A stretch of DNA of 64,000 nucleotides, from NCBI GenBank assembly GCA_002438845.1, contig DJRG01000078.1:1-64000 (forward strand). The letters are read 5' to 3'. Shown in pieces: positions 1 to 7,933 of the stretch. The number at the start of each line of letters is the position of its first letter. The stretch's first letter is position 1. Position numbers and translations under genes: made by a program. This DNA comes from Bacteroidales bacterium UBA6366 (lineage in GTDB: Bacteria; Bacteroidota; Bacteroidia; Bacteroidales; UBA932). A model generated the notes under the pieces. The model did not search any database, was not told the origin of the DNA, and saw only the letters and a program-made list of their open reading frames with translations.

Positions 1-32
1 TGATGCAAATGTAAGAGATACTAAATTATCTG

Positions 33-61
33 TTGGATTGACGAAAATAGTTGTATCTTTG
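33..61 (+). promoter_or_regulatory. Bacteroidetes-type promoter of tsaD
   Basis: TTG at 33-35, an 18-nt spacer and TATCTTTG at 54-61 match the Bacteroidetes TTG...TAnnTTTG promoter. Transcription would begin near 68, downstream of the first in-frame ATG at 51. This rules out that ATG and favours the ATG at 90 for tsaD. Confidence 0.7.
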
Positions 62-89
62 CCCTCCAGAATTAATGTCTTTGAAGAAT

Positions 90-1112
90 ATGTCGGATTA
101 TATCCTTGGAATCGAATCGAGTTGCGACGACACATCGGCCGCCGTGATCAAGGACGGATTCCTGCTTTCCAACGTGATAGCGAGCCAGCAGGTCCACAAG
201 GATTATGGAGGAGTCGTTCCTGAACTTGCCTCCAGAGCCCATGAACAGAACATCGTACCTGTGGTCAGCCAGGCGCTTGACAAGGCCGGAATCAAGGCCT
301 CCGACCTCACCGCAATCGCTTTCACCCGCGGCCCGGGACTTCTGGGTTCGCTGCTTGTCGGGACATCATTCGCAAAGGCTCTTGGAGTGGCCTTGAATAT
401 TCCTATAATTATGGTGAATCACCTTCAGGGGCACATCCTCGCTGACTTTGTGAAGCAGGAGGGCAAGGAGAACCGGCAGCCGTCGTTCCCGTACCTCTGC
501 CTTTTGGTTTCCGGTGGCAACTCTCAGATTGTCAAGGTGAACGACCCTCTGGATTATGAGATTCTCGGCCAGACCATCGACGACGCCGTCGGAGAGGCGT
601 TTGATAAGTGCTCCAAGATGATGGGGCTCGGCTATCCGGGAGGTCCTGTGATCGACCGGCTTGCAAAGCTGGGCGACCCGAACCGCTTCAAGTTCGCCAA
701 GCCGCAGATTCCGGGACTTGACTACAGTTTCAGCGGAGTGAAGACATCGCTGTTATATTTCGTGCGTGACGAGATGGCCAAGGATCCTGAGTTCATGGAG
801 AAGAACAAGGAGGACATCTGCGCCAGCTTCCAGAAGACGTTGATAGACATTTTGATGGACAAACTGATCAAGGCCGCCAGACTGACCGGGATCAAGGACG
901 TGACCATCGGAGGGGGAGTCTCCGCCAACAGCGGCCTGCGCTCCAGAATCGAGGAGGAAGGCCGTAAGCGTGGCTGGAACACCTACCTTCCGGAGTTCAA
1001 GTTCACAACCGACAACGCCGCCATGATCGCCATCGCTGGTTGGTTCCACTACCTCGCCGGCGAGCGCACCCCGCTTGATGTCGCCCCTGTCTCACGCATC
1101 GCGGATTATTAA
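90..1112 (+). CDS. tsaD: tRNA N6-adenosine threonylcarbamoyltransferase TsaD
   Basis: TsaD is the Kae1/ASKHA-fold enzyme that, with TsaB and TsaE, transfers the threonylcarbamoyl group to A37 of ANN-decoding tRNAs in the cytoplasm. The protein begins MSDYILGIESSCDDTSAAVI, the classic family N-terminus. The metal-binding pair lies in NHLQGH (His111, His115), followed by the VSGGNSQI and GGGVSANS nucleotide loops. At 340 aa it has the normal family length. In-frame ATGs exist at 51 and 75, but the promoter at 54-61 places the transcript start after 51, and the ATG at 90 gives the conserved N-terminus. It stands alone, with a hairpin region downstream. Confidence 0.96.
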   Translation: MSDYILGIESSCDDTSAAVIKDGFLLSNVIASQQVHKDYGGVVPELASRAHEQNIVPVVSQALDKAGIKASDLTAIAFTRGPGLLGSLLVGTSFAKALGVALNIPIIMVNHLQGHILADFVKQEGKENRQPSFPYLCLLVSGGNSQIVKVNDPLDYEILGQTIDDAVGEAFDKCSKMMGLGYPGGPVIDRLAKLGDPNRFKFAKPQIPGLDYSFSGVKTSLLYFVRDEMAKDPEFMEKNKEDICASFQKTLIDILMDKLIKAARLTGIKDVTIGGGVSANSGLRSRIEEEGRKRGWNTYLPEFKFTTDNAAMIAIAGWFHYLAGERTPLDVAPVSRIADY

Positions 1113-1150
1113 TGAATATAATAGCGAACGTATCAACAACGCAACCTTTT

Positions 1151-1207
1151 GAACCACTTGTGGTTCAGGTAAGTTCCTCCCCCGAGGGAAGGGATTTAGG
1201 GAGGGGG
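1151..1207. terminator. Pair of stem-loops after tsaD
   Basis: GAACCAC-tt-GTGGTTC (1151-1166) is a perfect 7-bp stem. CCTCCC (1176-1181) can pair with GGGAGG (1199-1204). No U-run follows, so this may be a processing or termination signal or an intergenic repeat. It lies between tsaD and the oxidoreductase gene. Confidence 0.35.
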
Positions 1208-1283
1208 TAACGTGAATGGAATCACTCGCTTGGAATTAAGATAAGATAATTTAGTAGGAAAAACCTGCTTTTAGGAAAAGGAT

Positions 1284-3017
1284 ATGACAGAATTTGAAAT
1301 GACAGGCCGCGTAGGCCGAGACCTTAGGCCGGATGACGTGAGGATCGTCGCGGCGAGAGAGATGAACCTCCGTGGCAATGCCGTGATCAACGTGATAGAT
1401 CCGACAAAGTCCTACCAACCGACCTTCCCTAACCCCGACGCGACATGCGTGATCGCCAAACGTTCGATTGACGCGCGCAACGATGTGGTCTACCGCTACC
1501 GCATCGAGGGCTACAACCACCGCTTTGAGTCCTACGTCCCTTACGAGGTCCCTGAATATAAGGATGTCACCGACGCCGAGCCGGTGATCATCATCGGAGC
1601 CGGTCCGGCCGGAATGTTCGCCGCACTCAAGCTCCTGACTCTCGGCTTCAAGCCTATTATTCTCGAAAGGGGAAAGAATGTGCGCGACCGCAAGTTCGAC
1701 ATGGCGAAACTTACCCGTGAGGGAATTCTGGACCCGGAGTCCAACTTCTGTTACGGAGAAGGCGGGGCCGGCACATTCTCGGACGGTAAACTCTTTACCC
1801 GCTCGTCCAAGAGGGGGGACATCCGTGAGGTGCTCCACCAGTTCGTGAACTTCGGCGCGAGTCCGCAGATCCTCGTAGACGCGCACCCGCACATCGGAAC
1901 AGACAGATTGCCGAAGGTAGTTGAGAACATCCGTCAGTGCATTGAGTCCAGAGGCGGGGAATATCACTTCGGCACGAAGGTCACTGACATTGCCCGTAAA
2001 GATGACGGCACGATAGAGGTGAAAGCCCTTGATTCAGAGAATCTGACGAAAGCAGGCAAGCCGAGCGTCCAGACATATTCGGCGAAGAAGGTCATCCTTG
2101 CCACAGGTCATTCCGCCCGTGACATCTATGAGATGCTCGTCGCCAAGGACTGTGCACTTGAGGCTAAGGGATTCGCGATGGGAGTCCGTGTGGAGCATCC
2201 GCAGGCCCTGATCAATGACATCCGCTATCACGGCCAGTGGGAACCTGGGATGCCCGCGGCGGAATATTCATTCACAGAGCAGGTCGGCGACCGTGGAGTA
2301 TTCTCGTTCTGCATGTGTCCGGGCGGTGTACTTGTCCCTTCCGAGACCGAGCCGGAGACCATCGTCATGAACGGAATGTCGAACTCAGCCCGCAGCGGGA
2401 AGTTCGCCAACGCGGGAGTGGTCGTGCAGATCAACCCGGAGGATATTCCTGAGGAATATGCCGACAAGGGTGCTTTCGCCGGTCTTGAGTTCCAGAAGGA
2501 TGTCGAGAGAAAGATGTGGGAATATGCCCACGAACATTCAGATTCCGAGAATCCTTTTGCCGCTCCGGCCCAGAGGATGGTGGACTTTTGCGAGGGTGAG
2601 GATTCAGAGGATCTTCCGGAGACTTCCTACAAGCCGGGGGTGGTTCCCGCGCCTCTTCATGAGATTCTTCCTCCGTTCATCGCTGAGCGGCTTCAGGATG
2701 CTTTTCCTCTCGTGAACCAGAAATCGATGAGAGGCTACTACACGAACGACGCTTTGCTGATCGGGGTCGAGTCCAGGACTTCGTCGCCTGTCCGCATTCC
2801 GAGAAACCCTCGCAACTGCGAGGCCGATGCCTTCCCGGGGCTTCTTCCGTGTGGAGAGGGCGCCGGATATTCCGGTGGCATCGTTTCCTCCGCCATCGAT
2901 GGCATCAACTGCGCCGTCGCCGCGGCCCGCTCCCTCTCCGGTGCCGACACTGAGGTGGCATACGATGATGTTAATCCCGGTAAGGACACCGATAACTCCC
3001 CAGAACCAGCAGAGTAA
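1284..3017 (+). CDS. FAD-dependent oxidoreductase (COG2509 family)
   Basis: A predicted cytosolic flavoprotein dehydrogenase of unknown substrate. An N-terminal region of about 95 residues precedes the Rossmann dinucleotide motif VIIIGAGPAGMFAA (glycines 105, 107, 110). It is followed by FCYGEGGAGTFSDGKL and, near the C-terminus, GLLPCGEGAGYSGGIVSSA, a second FAD-contacting segment. This order is typical of the COG2509 'uncharacterised FAD-dependent dehydrogenase' group in Bacteroidota, and 577 aa is in range. The start ATG has an AGGAAAAGG sequence just upstream. No partner gene is adjacent, so the electron donor and substrate cannot be inferred. Confidence 0.85.
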   Translation: MTEFEMTGRVGRDLRPDDVRIVAAREMNLRGNAVINVIDPTKSYQPTFPNPDATCVIAKRSIDARNDVVYRYRIEGYNHRFESYVPYEVPEYKDVTDAEPVIIIGAGPAGMFAALKLLTLGFKPIILERGKNVRDRKFDMAKLTREGILDPESNFCYGEGGAGTFSDGKLFTRSSKRGDIREVLHQFVNFGASPQILVDAHPHIGTDRLPKVVENIRQCIESRGGEYHFGTKVTDIARKDDGTIEVKALDSENLTKAGKPSVQTYSAKKVILATGHSARDIYEMLVAKDCALEAKGFAMGVRVEHPQALINDIRYHGQWEPGMPAAEYSFTEQVGDRGVFSFCMCPGGVLVPSETEPETIVMNGMSNSARSGKFANAGVVVQINPEDIPEEYADKGAFAGLEFQKDVERKMWEYAHEHSDSENPFAAPAQRMVDFCEGEDSEDLPETSYKPGVVPAPLHEILPPFIAERLQDAFPLVNQKSMRGYYTNDALLIGVESRTSSPVRIPRNPRNCEADAFPGLLPCGEGAGYSGGIVSSAIDGINCAVAAARSLSGADTEVAYDDVNPGKDTDNSPEPAE

Positions 3018-3320
3018 CTCGTCTGCCGGCCGCTGAGCCTGCCTCATAGGCTGACCCCAAAGCTGCCGCCCCAGCTGGCCGCTGAGCCTGTCGAAGCGAC
3101 ATTATTGCCAGGGGCAATTCAGAATACCTTGAAAATCAAAAGGTGAGACATCACCCGCTCTTTATCAGCGAGTTATAAACCGTTGCCGGGACGATTGGGA
3201 GGGCACCGTTTTATAACTCGTTAATTATACGAGTATTACTGAACATGGGTTGGCATTGGTCGCTTCGACAGGCTCAGCGACCAGGCATTCCACACTTGTT
3301 CGGAGAACACCCTCACGTGT
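3018..3320. repeat. Intergenic stretch with GGTC...GACC palindromic repeats
   Basis: The first 300 nt of this 527-nt gap contain one complete 25-bp palindromic repeat (3258-3282: GGTCGCT arm, AGCGACC arm), a second imperfect copy at 3078-3100 and a partial one near 3027-3040. The same family recurs at least eight more times in the window, always in non-coding DNA. No gene is visible here. Confidence 0.7.
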
Positions 3321-3480
3321 CCCAAACGAGCCCTAAGCGTCATTGGGTACTTGAGAATGGCTTCAGAAGTCCCAAACGCGCCTGAAGCGTCATTTGGTAC
3401 CTGAGGCGGATGTTTGGTGTACCAAACGTGGCAGGAACGTGGTTTGGTACCTGAGAACAGTCTTTGGTGTACCGAAGGGA
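3321..3480. repeat. Imperfect 50-bp tandem hairpin repeats
   Basis: Three units of exactly 50 bp begin at 3321, 3371 and 3421, with a partial fourth at 3471. Each has a (C/A)C(C/A)AAACG left arm and a TTKGGTAC right arm about 24 nt later, so each unit can fold as a stem-loop (for example ACCAAAC at 3421 with GTTTGGT at 3441). The array ends about 30 bp before the promoter of the serine hydrolase gene. Confidence 0.75.
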
Positions 3481-3512
3481 TGTCCTCCGGCGATTTTATA
3501 CGAAAAGATGAG

Positions 3513-3520
3513 TATCTTTG
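3513..3520 (+). promoter_or_regulatory. -7 element of the serine hydrolase gene
   Basis: TATCTTTG matches TAnnTTTG and lies 25 nt before the ATG at 3545, giving a leader of roughly 18 nt. Confidence 0.55.
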
Positions 3521-3544
3521 CGGTCGTAAGAGAACGTTGATGTT

Positions 3545-4753
3545 ATGAAATTGAGCGACAGATTATTTTATGGCCTGTTGGTGACGCTGGCGCTGCTGGC
3601 GGCGGGGTGCTCCAAGGAAAGTGCTGATCCTGTGCCGGAACCCGGGACGGAAGGGCAGCTTGCCGAGAATCCTAAGATCAAGGCTGCGATAAAGACTATG
3701 GTGTCGGCGGCCGCGAAGACTGAGGCGACGCTGAACGCTGTGGAGGTATGGCAGGAGGGCTATGCCACTTCTGGGGCCTGGTTGGACGGGACGTACGAGG
3801 ACACACGTCACCAGATGTGGTCGGCCACAAAGACGTTCACCTCCATGGCCGTGGGAATCGCTGTGGGTGAGGGAATACTGAGTTTGTCCGACAAGGTCGC
3901 TCCGATGTTCCCTGAAGAAGTCGCCGAGGCGGAGAAGGGCATGACCGAGGCTCAGAAGACCAACCTTGAGGCTCTGACTGTCCGGCATCTGCTGATCATG
4001 GCGAACGGTCACGTGAAGGATCCTACGGTTGAATATGCGATGGGATATTTCAAGAAAAATCCCGTGGGCACGCTCCGCTATATTCACAATGAATGGGTTG
4101 ATGTTTCCGGGCTGCTGACCAAGTTTGAAGCGACCCTGCCGGGACTGTTCTTTGAATATCCTTTCGACGCTGCCCCGGGAAATAAATTCTGCTACGACAG
4201 TTTTTCCTCCTGCATGCTTTCCGAGATCATCTCCAAAAAATCCGGCGAGACCATGGCCGATTACCTTCACGAAAGGATGTTCAAGCCTCTTGGGTTGGAC
4301 AAACCCCAGTGGGAGGATGTCCATGGTGTCACGGCCGGAGGCTGGGGGCTTCACCTTACCACATCGGAGATGCTGGCATTCGGGCGGCTTCTGCTGAACG
4401 GCGGGAAGTGGAACGGAAAGCAGATTATTCCGGAGGACTATCTCAAAGAGGCCGTCAAAGATAAGGTTAAAGACGGTATGAATGGTGGAAAGGGATATGC
4501 CACAACTGGCTACGGCTACCAGATGAGAACCCGTGCGGATGGTTCCCTCTACATGGCCGTCGGACTTTTCGGACAGTACATCATCATGATTCCGAACAAG
4601 AAGGCGGTTATCGCGCTGACTTCGGCGATGCCGTTCGACGCTGACAACATCCTCGGCGACCTGTCGAAGGTCATGGCTCTTCTGAACGGAGACCTTGACT
4701 CAAGCGGAAAGCCCTTGGAACTGGCTTGGAAGTATATTGTCCCGAAACTTTAA
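3545..4753 (+). CDS. Serine hydrolase lipoprotein, class C beta-lactamase family
   Basis: A predicted surface or periplasmic serine hydrolase (beta-lactamase/PBP4-like, COG1680). Residues 1-22 form an SPII signal peptide ending in the lipobox LAAGC (Cys22). The nucleophile motif S-x-x-K is Ser93-Ala-Thr-Lys96 in WSATKTF. Tyr217 in FCYDS is the candidate second-motif Tyr, although the usual Y-x-N reads Y-D-S. The length of 402 aa fits the family. Members range from esterases to peptidases, so true beta-lactamase activity is not implied. The gene is monocistronic, with its own promoter and an unusual repeat array upstream. Confidence 0.85.
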   Translation: MKLSDRLFYGLLVTLALLAAGCSKESADPVPEPGTEGQLAENPKIKAAIKTMVSAAAKTEATLNAVEVWQEGYATSGAWLDGTYEDTRHQMWSATKTFTSMAVGIAVGEGILSLSDKVAPMFPEEVAEAEKGMTEAQKTNLEALTVRHLLIMANGHVKDPTVEYAMGYFKKNPVGTLRYIHNEWVDVSGLLTKFEATLPGLFFEYPFDAAPGNKFCYDSFSSCMLSEIISKKSGETMADYLHERMFKPLGLDKPQWEDVHGVTAGGWGLHLTTSEMLAFGRLLLNGGKWNGKQIIPEDYLKEAVKDKVKDGMNGGKGYATTGYGYQMRTRADGSLYMAVGLFGQYIIMIPNKKAVIALTSAMPFDADNILGDLSKVMALLNGDLDSSGKPLELAWKYIVPKL

Positions 4754-4796
4754 GTGGATCTTCTCCACTTCTCTCCGGGGACTGGCACGAGGAGAG
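4754..4796 (+). terminator. Tandem stem-loops after the serine hydrolase gene
   Basis: GTGGA/TCCAC (4754-4768) directly follows the stop codon, and CTCTCC/GGAGAG (4771-4796) follows it. There is no clear U-run, so a terminator role is inferred only from position. Confidence 0.35.
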
Positions 4797-4820
4797 TCGG
4801 AAAATTATATTCACTAACAC

Positions 4821-4836
4821 TGAATGAACATATTCA
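4821..4836. promoter_or_regulatory. Candidate operator before umuD
   Basis: TGAAT-gaacat-ATTCA is an inverted repeat ending 6 nt before the umuD ATG. UmuDC operons are usually SOS-controlled, so a LexA-type repressor could bind here. The assignment rests on position and symmetry only, and the half-site also contains the ATATTC word that is common genome-wide. Confidence 0.3.
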
Positions 4837-4842
4837 TTTAAA

Positions 4843-5328
4843 ATGGCTGCGGAAGAGGAAAAGAAAGAGACTTTTGCTCCGATGATGGAAAGTGGCGTGC
4901 ATGCCGGATTTCCGTCGCCGGCTCAGGACTACATCAATTCGTTCATCGACCTCAACAAGGAGTTGGTGCGCCATCCTGCGGCGACTTTTTTCGCGCGTGT
5001 GGTGGGGGATTCCATGGTGGACGCCGATGTGAACGAGGGGGATGTGCTGGTGGTTGACAAATCGATCGAGCCGAAGGAAGGCGACATGGCCGTCTGTTTC
5101 ATCGACGGAGAGTTCGCGTTGAAGTACATCTCTTTCCGTGATCCTGCCGATGTGTCACACACGGTCAAGGCTTCCAAACCAGGCGTGTCATATGATATTC
5201 TTAAACATCAAAGAATATGGCTGCTGCCGGCCAACGAGAAATATCCTCCCATCGAAGTGACTGAGTCCAATGATTTTACGGTCTGGGGAGTGGTAACCTA
5301 TGTCATCAAAAAGGTGTGTACGCGTTAG
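4843..5328 (+). CDS. umuD: UmuD-like S24 autoprotease of translesion polymerase
   Basis: UmuD is cut by RecA-stimulated self-cleavage to UmuD', which joins UmuC to form the mutagenic polymerase V. The 161-aa protein has the cleavage region VHAGFPSPAQDY (Ala21-Gly22), the nucleophile Ser57 in VVGDSMVDA and the general base Lys94 in FALKYI, all in LexA/UmuD order. There is no DNA-binding domain, which separates it from LexA. Its 3' end overlaps the GTG start of umuC by 13 nt, so the two are translationally coupled. Confidence 0.93.
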   Translation: MAAEEEKKETFAPMMESGVHAGFPSPAQDYINSFIDLNKELVRHPAATFFARVVGDSMVDADVNEGDVLVVDKSIEPKEGDMAVCFIDGEFALKYISFRDPADVSHTVKASKPGVSYDILKHQRIWLLPANEKYPPIEVTESNDFTVWGVVTYVIKKVCTR

Positions 5329-6578
5329 TTGACTGCAACAATTTTTTCGTTTCGTGCGAGAGGGCATTCCAGCCGGAGTTGGAAGGCCGTCCGGTCGTGG
5401 TGCTGTCCAACAATGACGGCTGCGTGGTTGCCCGGAGCAACGAGAGCAAGGCGATGGGCATCAAGATGGGGACTCCGTTCTTCAAGGTGCGCTACCTCGT
5501 GGAGCAGGGGAGACTGGTGGTCCGCTCGTCCAACTACACCCTTTACGGGGACCTTTCCTCCCGGGTGATGTCGCTCCTTGCGGAGGCGGCACCGAGGCTG
5601 GAGGTTTATTCGATTGACGAGGCCTACATGGACATGGACGGTGTCGCTCCCGAAAGCCTTCCGGGAATATGCTCGGCTTTGGTGACGAAAATCCGTCGTT
5701 GGACCGGCATCCCGGTCAGCATCGGGATCGCCGACACCAAGACTCTCGCCAAGGTGGCCAACCATTTCGCAAAAAAATACAAAGGGTATTGCGGCGTCTG
5801 CGTCATAGATTCCGAAGAGAAAATCCGTAAGGCTTTGGCTTTGACTCCGATAAAGGAGGTCTGGGGAATTGGCTGGCGTGGTGCTCCGAAATTGGAGTCC
5901 GTCGGGGTGAAGACGGCTTTGGACTTCATCAACAGGCCGTCCGAGTGGGTCCGTGGAATGATGGGAATAGGTGGGGTGAGGACTTGGTTTGAGCTTCAGG
6001 GCCGCCGCATGATCGAGGATGAGCGCAATGAAAAGCGCAAGAGCATCTGCACCTCGCGTTCGTTTGACAAGATGGTGACCGATTTGGATGAGATGACGCT
6101 CAGGGTCTCCGACTTTGCCGGGAAATGCGCCGAAAAGTTGCGCAAGGATGGAACGGCGGCATATTCAGTGGGCGTCTTCATCCAGACCAACCGCTTCCGT
6201 GATGACCTTCCGCAGTATTTCCCGAACGCCAGCGTCCGGCTTGAGGTCCCCGCCAGCAGCACACAGGAGGTCGTCGCCGCCGCCTTGAGGGCGTTGAGGA
6301 TGGTCTTCCGCGATGGCTTTGAATATAAAAGGGCCGGCGTGACAGTCTACGACATCGTGGATGCCGACGCCATCCAGACCACCTTGTTTGATTTCGATCA
6401 GGAGACCCGTGACCGTGACGACCGTATCTCCAAGGTCATGGACTTGGTCAACACCTCCGGCAAAAATGTCCTGAGGCTGGCAACCCAGCGCTCAGGACAC
6501 TATTCCGACGGCATACGCCGCGAATTCTGCTCCCGCCTCTATTCGACCTCGTGGTCGGATCTTCTGGAAATCAAATAG
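5316..6578 (+). CDS. umuC: UmuC-like Y-family DNA polymerase
   Basis: Catalytic subunit of the error-prone translesion polymerase. It begins MYALVDCNNFFVSCERAF, where Asp6 is a catalytic metal ligand; SIDEAYMD supplies Asp101 and Glu102. SIGIADTKTLAKVANHFAKK follows, then the helix-hairpin-helix (WGIGWRGAPKLESVGVKTA) and the little-finger region. At 420 aa it is full length. The start is GTG at 5316 inside umuD, preceded by AAAAAGG; no upstream ATG exists in this frame. The operon faces a minus-strand gene downstream. Confidence 0.93.
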   Translation: MYALVDCNNFFVSCERAFQPELEGRPVVVLSNNDGCVVARSNESKAMGIKMGTPFFKVRYLVEQGRLVVRSSNYTLYGDLSSRVMSLLAEAAPRLEVYSIDEAYMDMDGVAPESLPGICSALVTKIRRWTGIPVSIGIADTKTLAKVANHFAKKYKGYCGVCVIDSEEKIRKALALTPIKEVWGIGWRGAPKLESVGVKTALDFINRPSEWVRGMMGIGGVRTWFELQGRRMIEDERNEKRKSICTSRSFDKMVTDLDEMTLRVSDFAGKCAEKLRKDGTAAYSVGVFIQTNRFRDDLPQYFPNASVRLEVPASSTQEVVAAALRALRMVFRDGFEYKRAGVTVYDIVDADAIQTTLFDFDQETRDRDDRISKVMDLVNTSGKNVLRLATQRSGHYSDGIRREFCSRLYSTSWSDLLEIK

Positions 6579-6604
6579 CCTGCCTCATATTACTGAAACA
6601 GGCT
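6577..6604. terminator. Stem-loop between convergent umuC and glpQ-like genes
   Basis: AGCCTG (6577-6582) pairs with CAGGCT (6599-6604) between two genes that converge here. It could serve both strands, but U-runs are weak. Confidence 0.3.
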
Positions 6605-6629
6605 GTCTGTCGTACGTCGTGAAAAAGGA

Positions 6630-7430
6630 TTATTTTACTTTCTCCCTCTTACCGAGCATCTTGCGGACGAGGATCGGCTCGTTGGTCGTGATGCAATCGA
6701 CACCGAGGTCGATCATGTCCTGGATGTCCTTCTCCTTGTTGACGGTCCAGCAGTTGATGCTCATCTTGTTGTCCCTGGCCTGCTTGAACCAGGTCGGGTT
6801 CTTCGCGAAGACCTTGTAGTGGTAATCCACTCCGTTGATTCCGAGCTTGGCGAGTTCCTCAGGGCTCTTGTCCTTCTCCAGGTACTGGACCGTGAAGCCA
6901 GGGCAGAGGGCTGCGAGCCTCTCGCACATGTTCAGACTGAATGAGATGAAAATCACTCGCTTAGGGTTGTACAGCCCGTGCTCCTTGAGAGCCTTGACGC
7001 TCTGGTCTACCATGTAGTCCTCGTGAGCCTTGTCAATCTGCTTCTTGAGCTCGAACACCAGCACGGTCTTCTTGCTCTTCTCGCCCTGGGTGAGATATTC
7101 ATCCAGAGTAGGGATTTTCTCTCCGTTCTTCAGACGGCAGTCCTTGAAGTCAGCGTAGTTGTGATCCCAGATCCGCATCCCGTCGATGTCTGGATCGTGG
7201 TGCACGAGCATGACGAGGTCGGAAGTGATGTGGACATCGAACTCGCTGCCCCACAGCCCGTTCTGCTGCGCCAGTTCAAGTGATTTGATGGAGTTCTCGG
7301 CATATCCTGCCTCCTCGCAGTTCCAGAATCCTCTGTGCGCCGTCACCGCTATCTTCTGCGGAGCGCACGAAGCGGTCAGCGCAACCATGGCAGCCACCGC
7401 CGTAACCTTAGCAATCTTTTTCATATTCAT
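6630..7430 (-). CDS. Glycerophosphodiester phosphodiesterase lipoprotein
   Basis: Predicted GDPD-family hydrolase that splits glycerophosphodiesters into glycerol-3-phosphate and an alcohol, exported and lipid-anchored (signal peptide ending LTASC). The TIM-barrel motifs are present in order: TAHRGFW, AENSIKS, the acidic GSEFDVH, and VMLVHHDPDID, then VFELK and the C-terminal INCWTVN. At 266 aa it is complete. It is the last gene of its transcript, converging on umuC. A possible promoter lies more than 200 nt upstream, leaving a long leader. The substrate lipid is not predictable. Confidence 0.88.
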   Translation of the reverse strand: MNMKKIAKVTAVAAMVALTASCAPQKIAVTAHRGFWNCEEAGYAENSIKSLELAQQNGLWGSEFDVHITSDLVMLVHHDPDIDGMRIWDHNYADFKDCRLKNGEKIPTLDEYLTQGEKSKKTVLVFELKKQIDKAHEDYMVDQSVKALKEHGLYNPKRVIFISFSLNMCERLAALCPGFTVQYLEKDKSPEELAKLGINGVDYHYKVFAKNPTWFKQARDNKMSINCWTVNKEKDIQDMIDLGVDCITTNEPILVRKMLGKREKVK

Positions 7431-7662
7431 TGAATATTACAGTGTTTGAATATACTTTTCCCGTACCCGGGCCTCCGGCCCCATGCCCGTCTTTCCCATA
7501 CACCTCCTGTCATATTCATCATTCCGCCTCTGTCCGCATCCACATTTTCTCCTCACCTCCATTCCGGATGTCTCTCCTTGGTTTTGACGCTTGGCCTTCC
7601 GGTGTCACAAACCTTGGGTTTGCGGAGTGGTTCGCCGCCTCAAGGTATGTAGTGCAAAAGTA
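7431..7662 (-). promoter_or_regulatory. Long 5' leader and possible promoter of the GDPD gene
   Basis: On the minus strand TACTTTTG (plus coordinates 7655-7662) fits TAnnTTTG. If used, it gives a leader of about 215 nt before the ATG at 7430. The leader contains a GC-rich hairpin (CCCGGGCCTCCGGCCCC, near 7466-7483) and no open frame that looks like a gene. I do not recognise a known riboswitch. Confidence 0.3.
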
Positions 7663-7821
7663 GCAATTTTATCGCAACAAGTAAAGTCAAGTAGTCCTTA
7701 AATTAATAACCTTCATCACTTCAGTGCGTGGTCAAGATGCCGCTGAAAGGCCCTTCTGAGCTCCGGAACAGGGTGGAAAGAGGTTGTAGACGCTTCGGGG
7801 TGAAAGGAACGCGACAGATTG

Positions 7822-7933
7822 CCGTGGCAGTTAATGTGTTGAAAATCAATCTGAGACATAGAGCGCCTGGTTTCAATTCTATTACAGGATATATGCCCGT
7901 TTTTATTGATATTTAAAGGGTTAAGTGCCACGG
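7822..7933. repeat. REPIN-like inverted-repeat element, copy A
   Basis: A 112-bp element bounded by CCGTGGCAGTTAA (7822-7834) and its inverse TTAAGTGCCACGG (7921-7933), with a short central stem (CCTG...CAGG near 7866-7888). The right end forms the last codons and stop of the adjacent transposase gene. Copies B and C have the same length and ends. Confidence 0.65.

Noticed and set aside
3321..3480. CRISPR array.
   Set aside because: Units are contiguous with no unique spacers, each unit is a diverged copy of the next, and no cas gene is present.
3545..4753. Antibiotic-resistance class C beta-lactamase.
   Set aside because: Only the fold family and SxxK are supported. The second motif reads YDS, not YxN, and lipoprotein members of this group are mostly esterase or peptidase-like.
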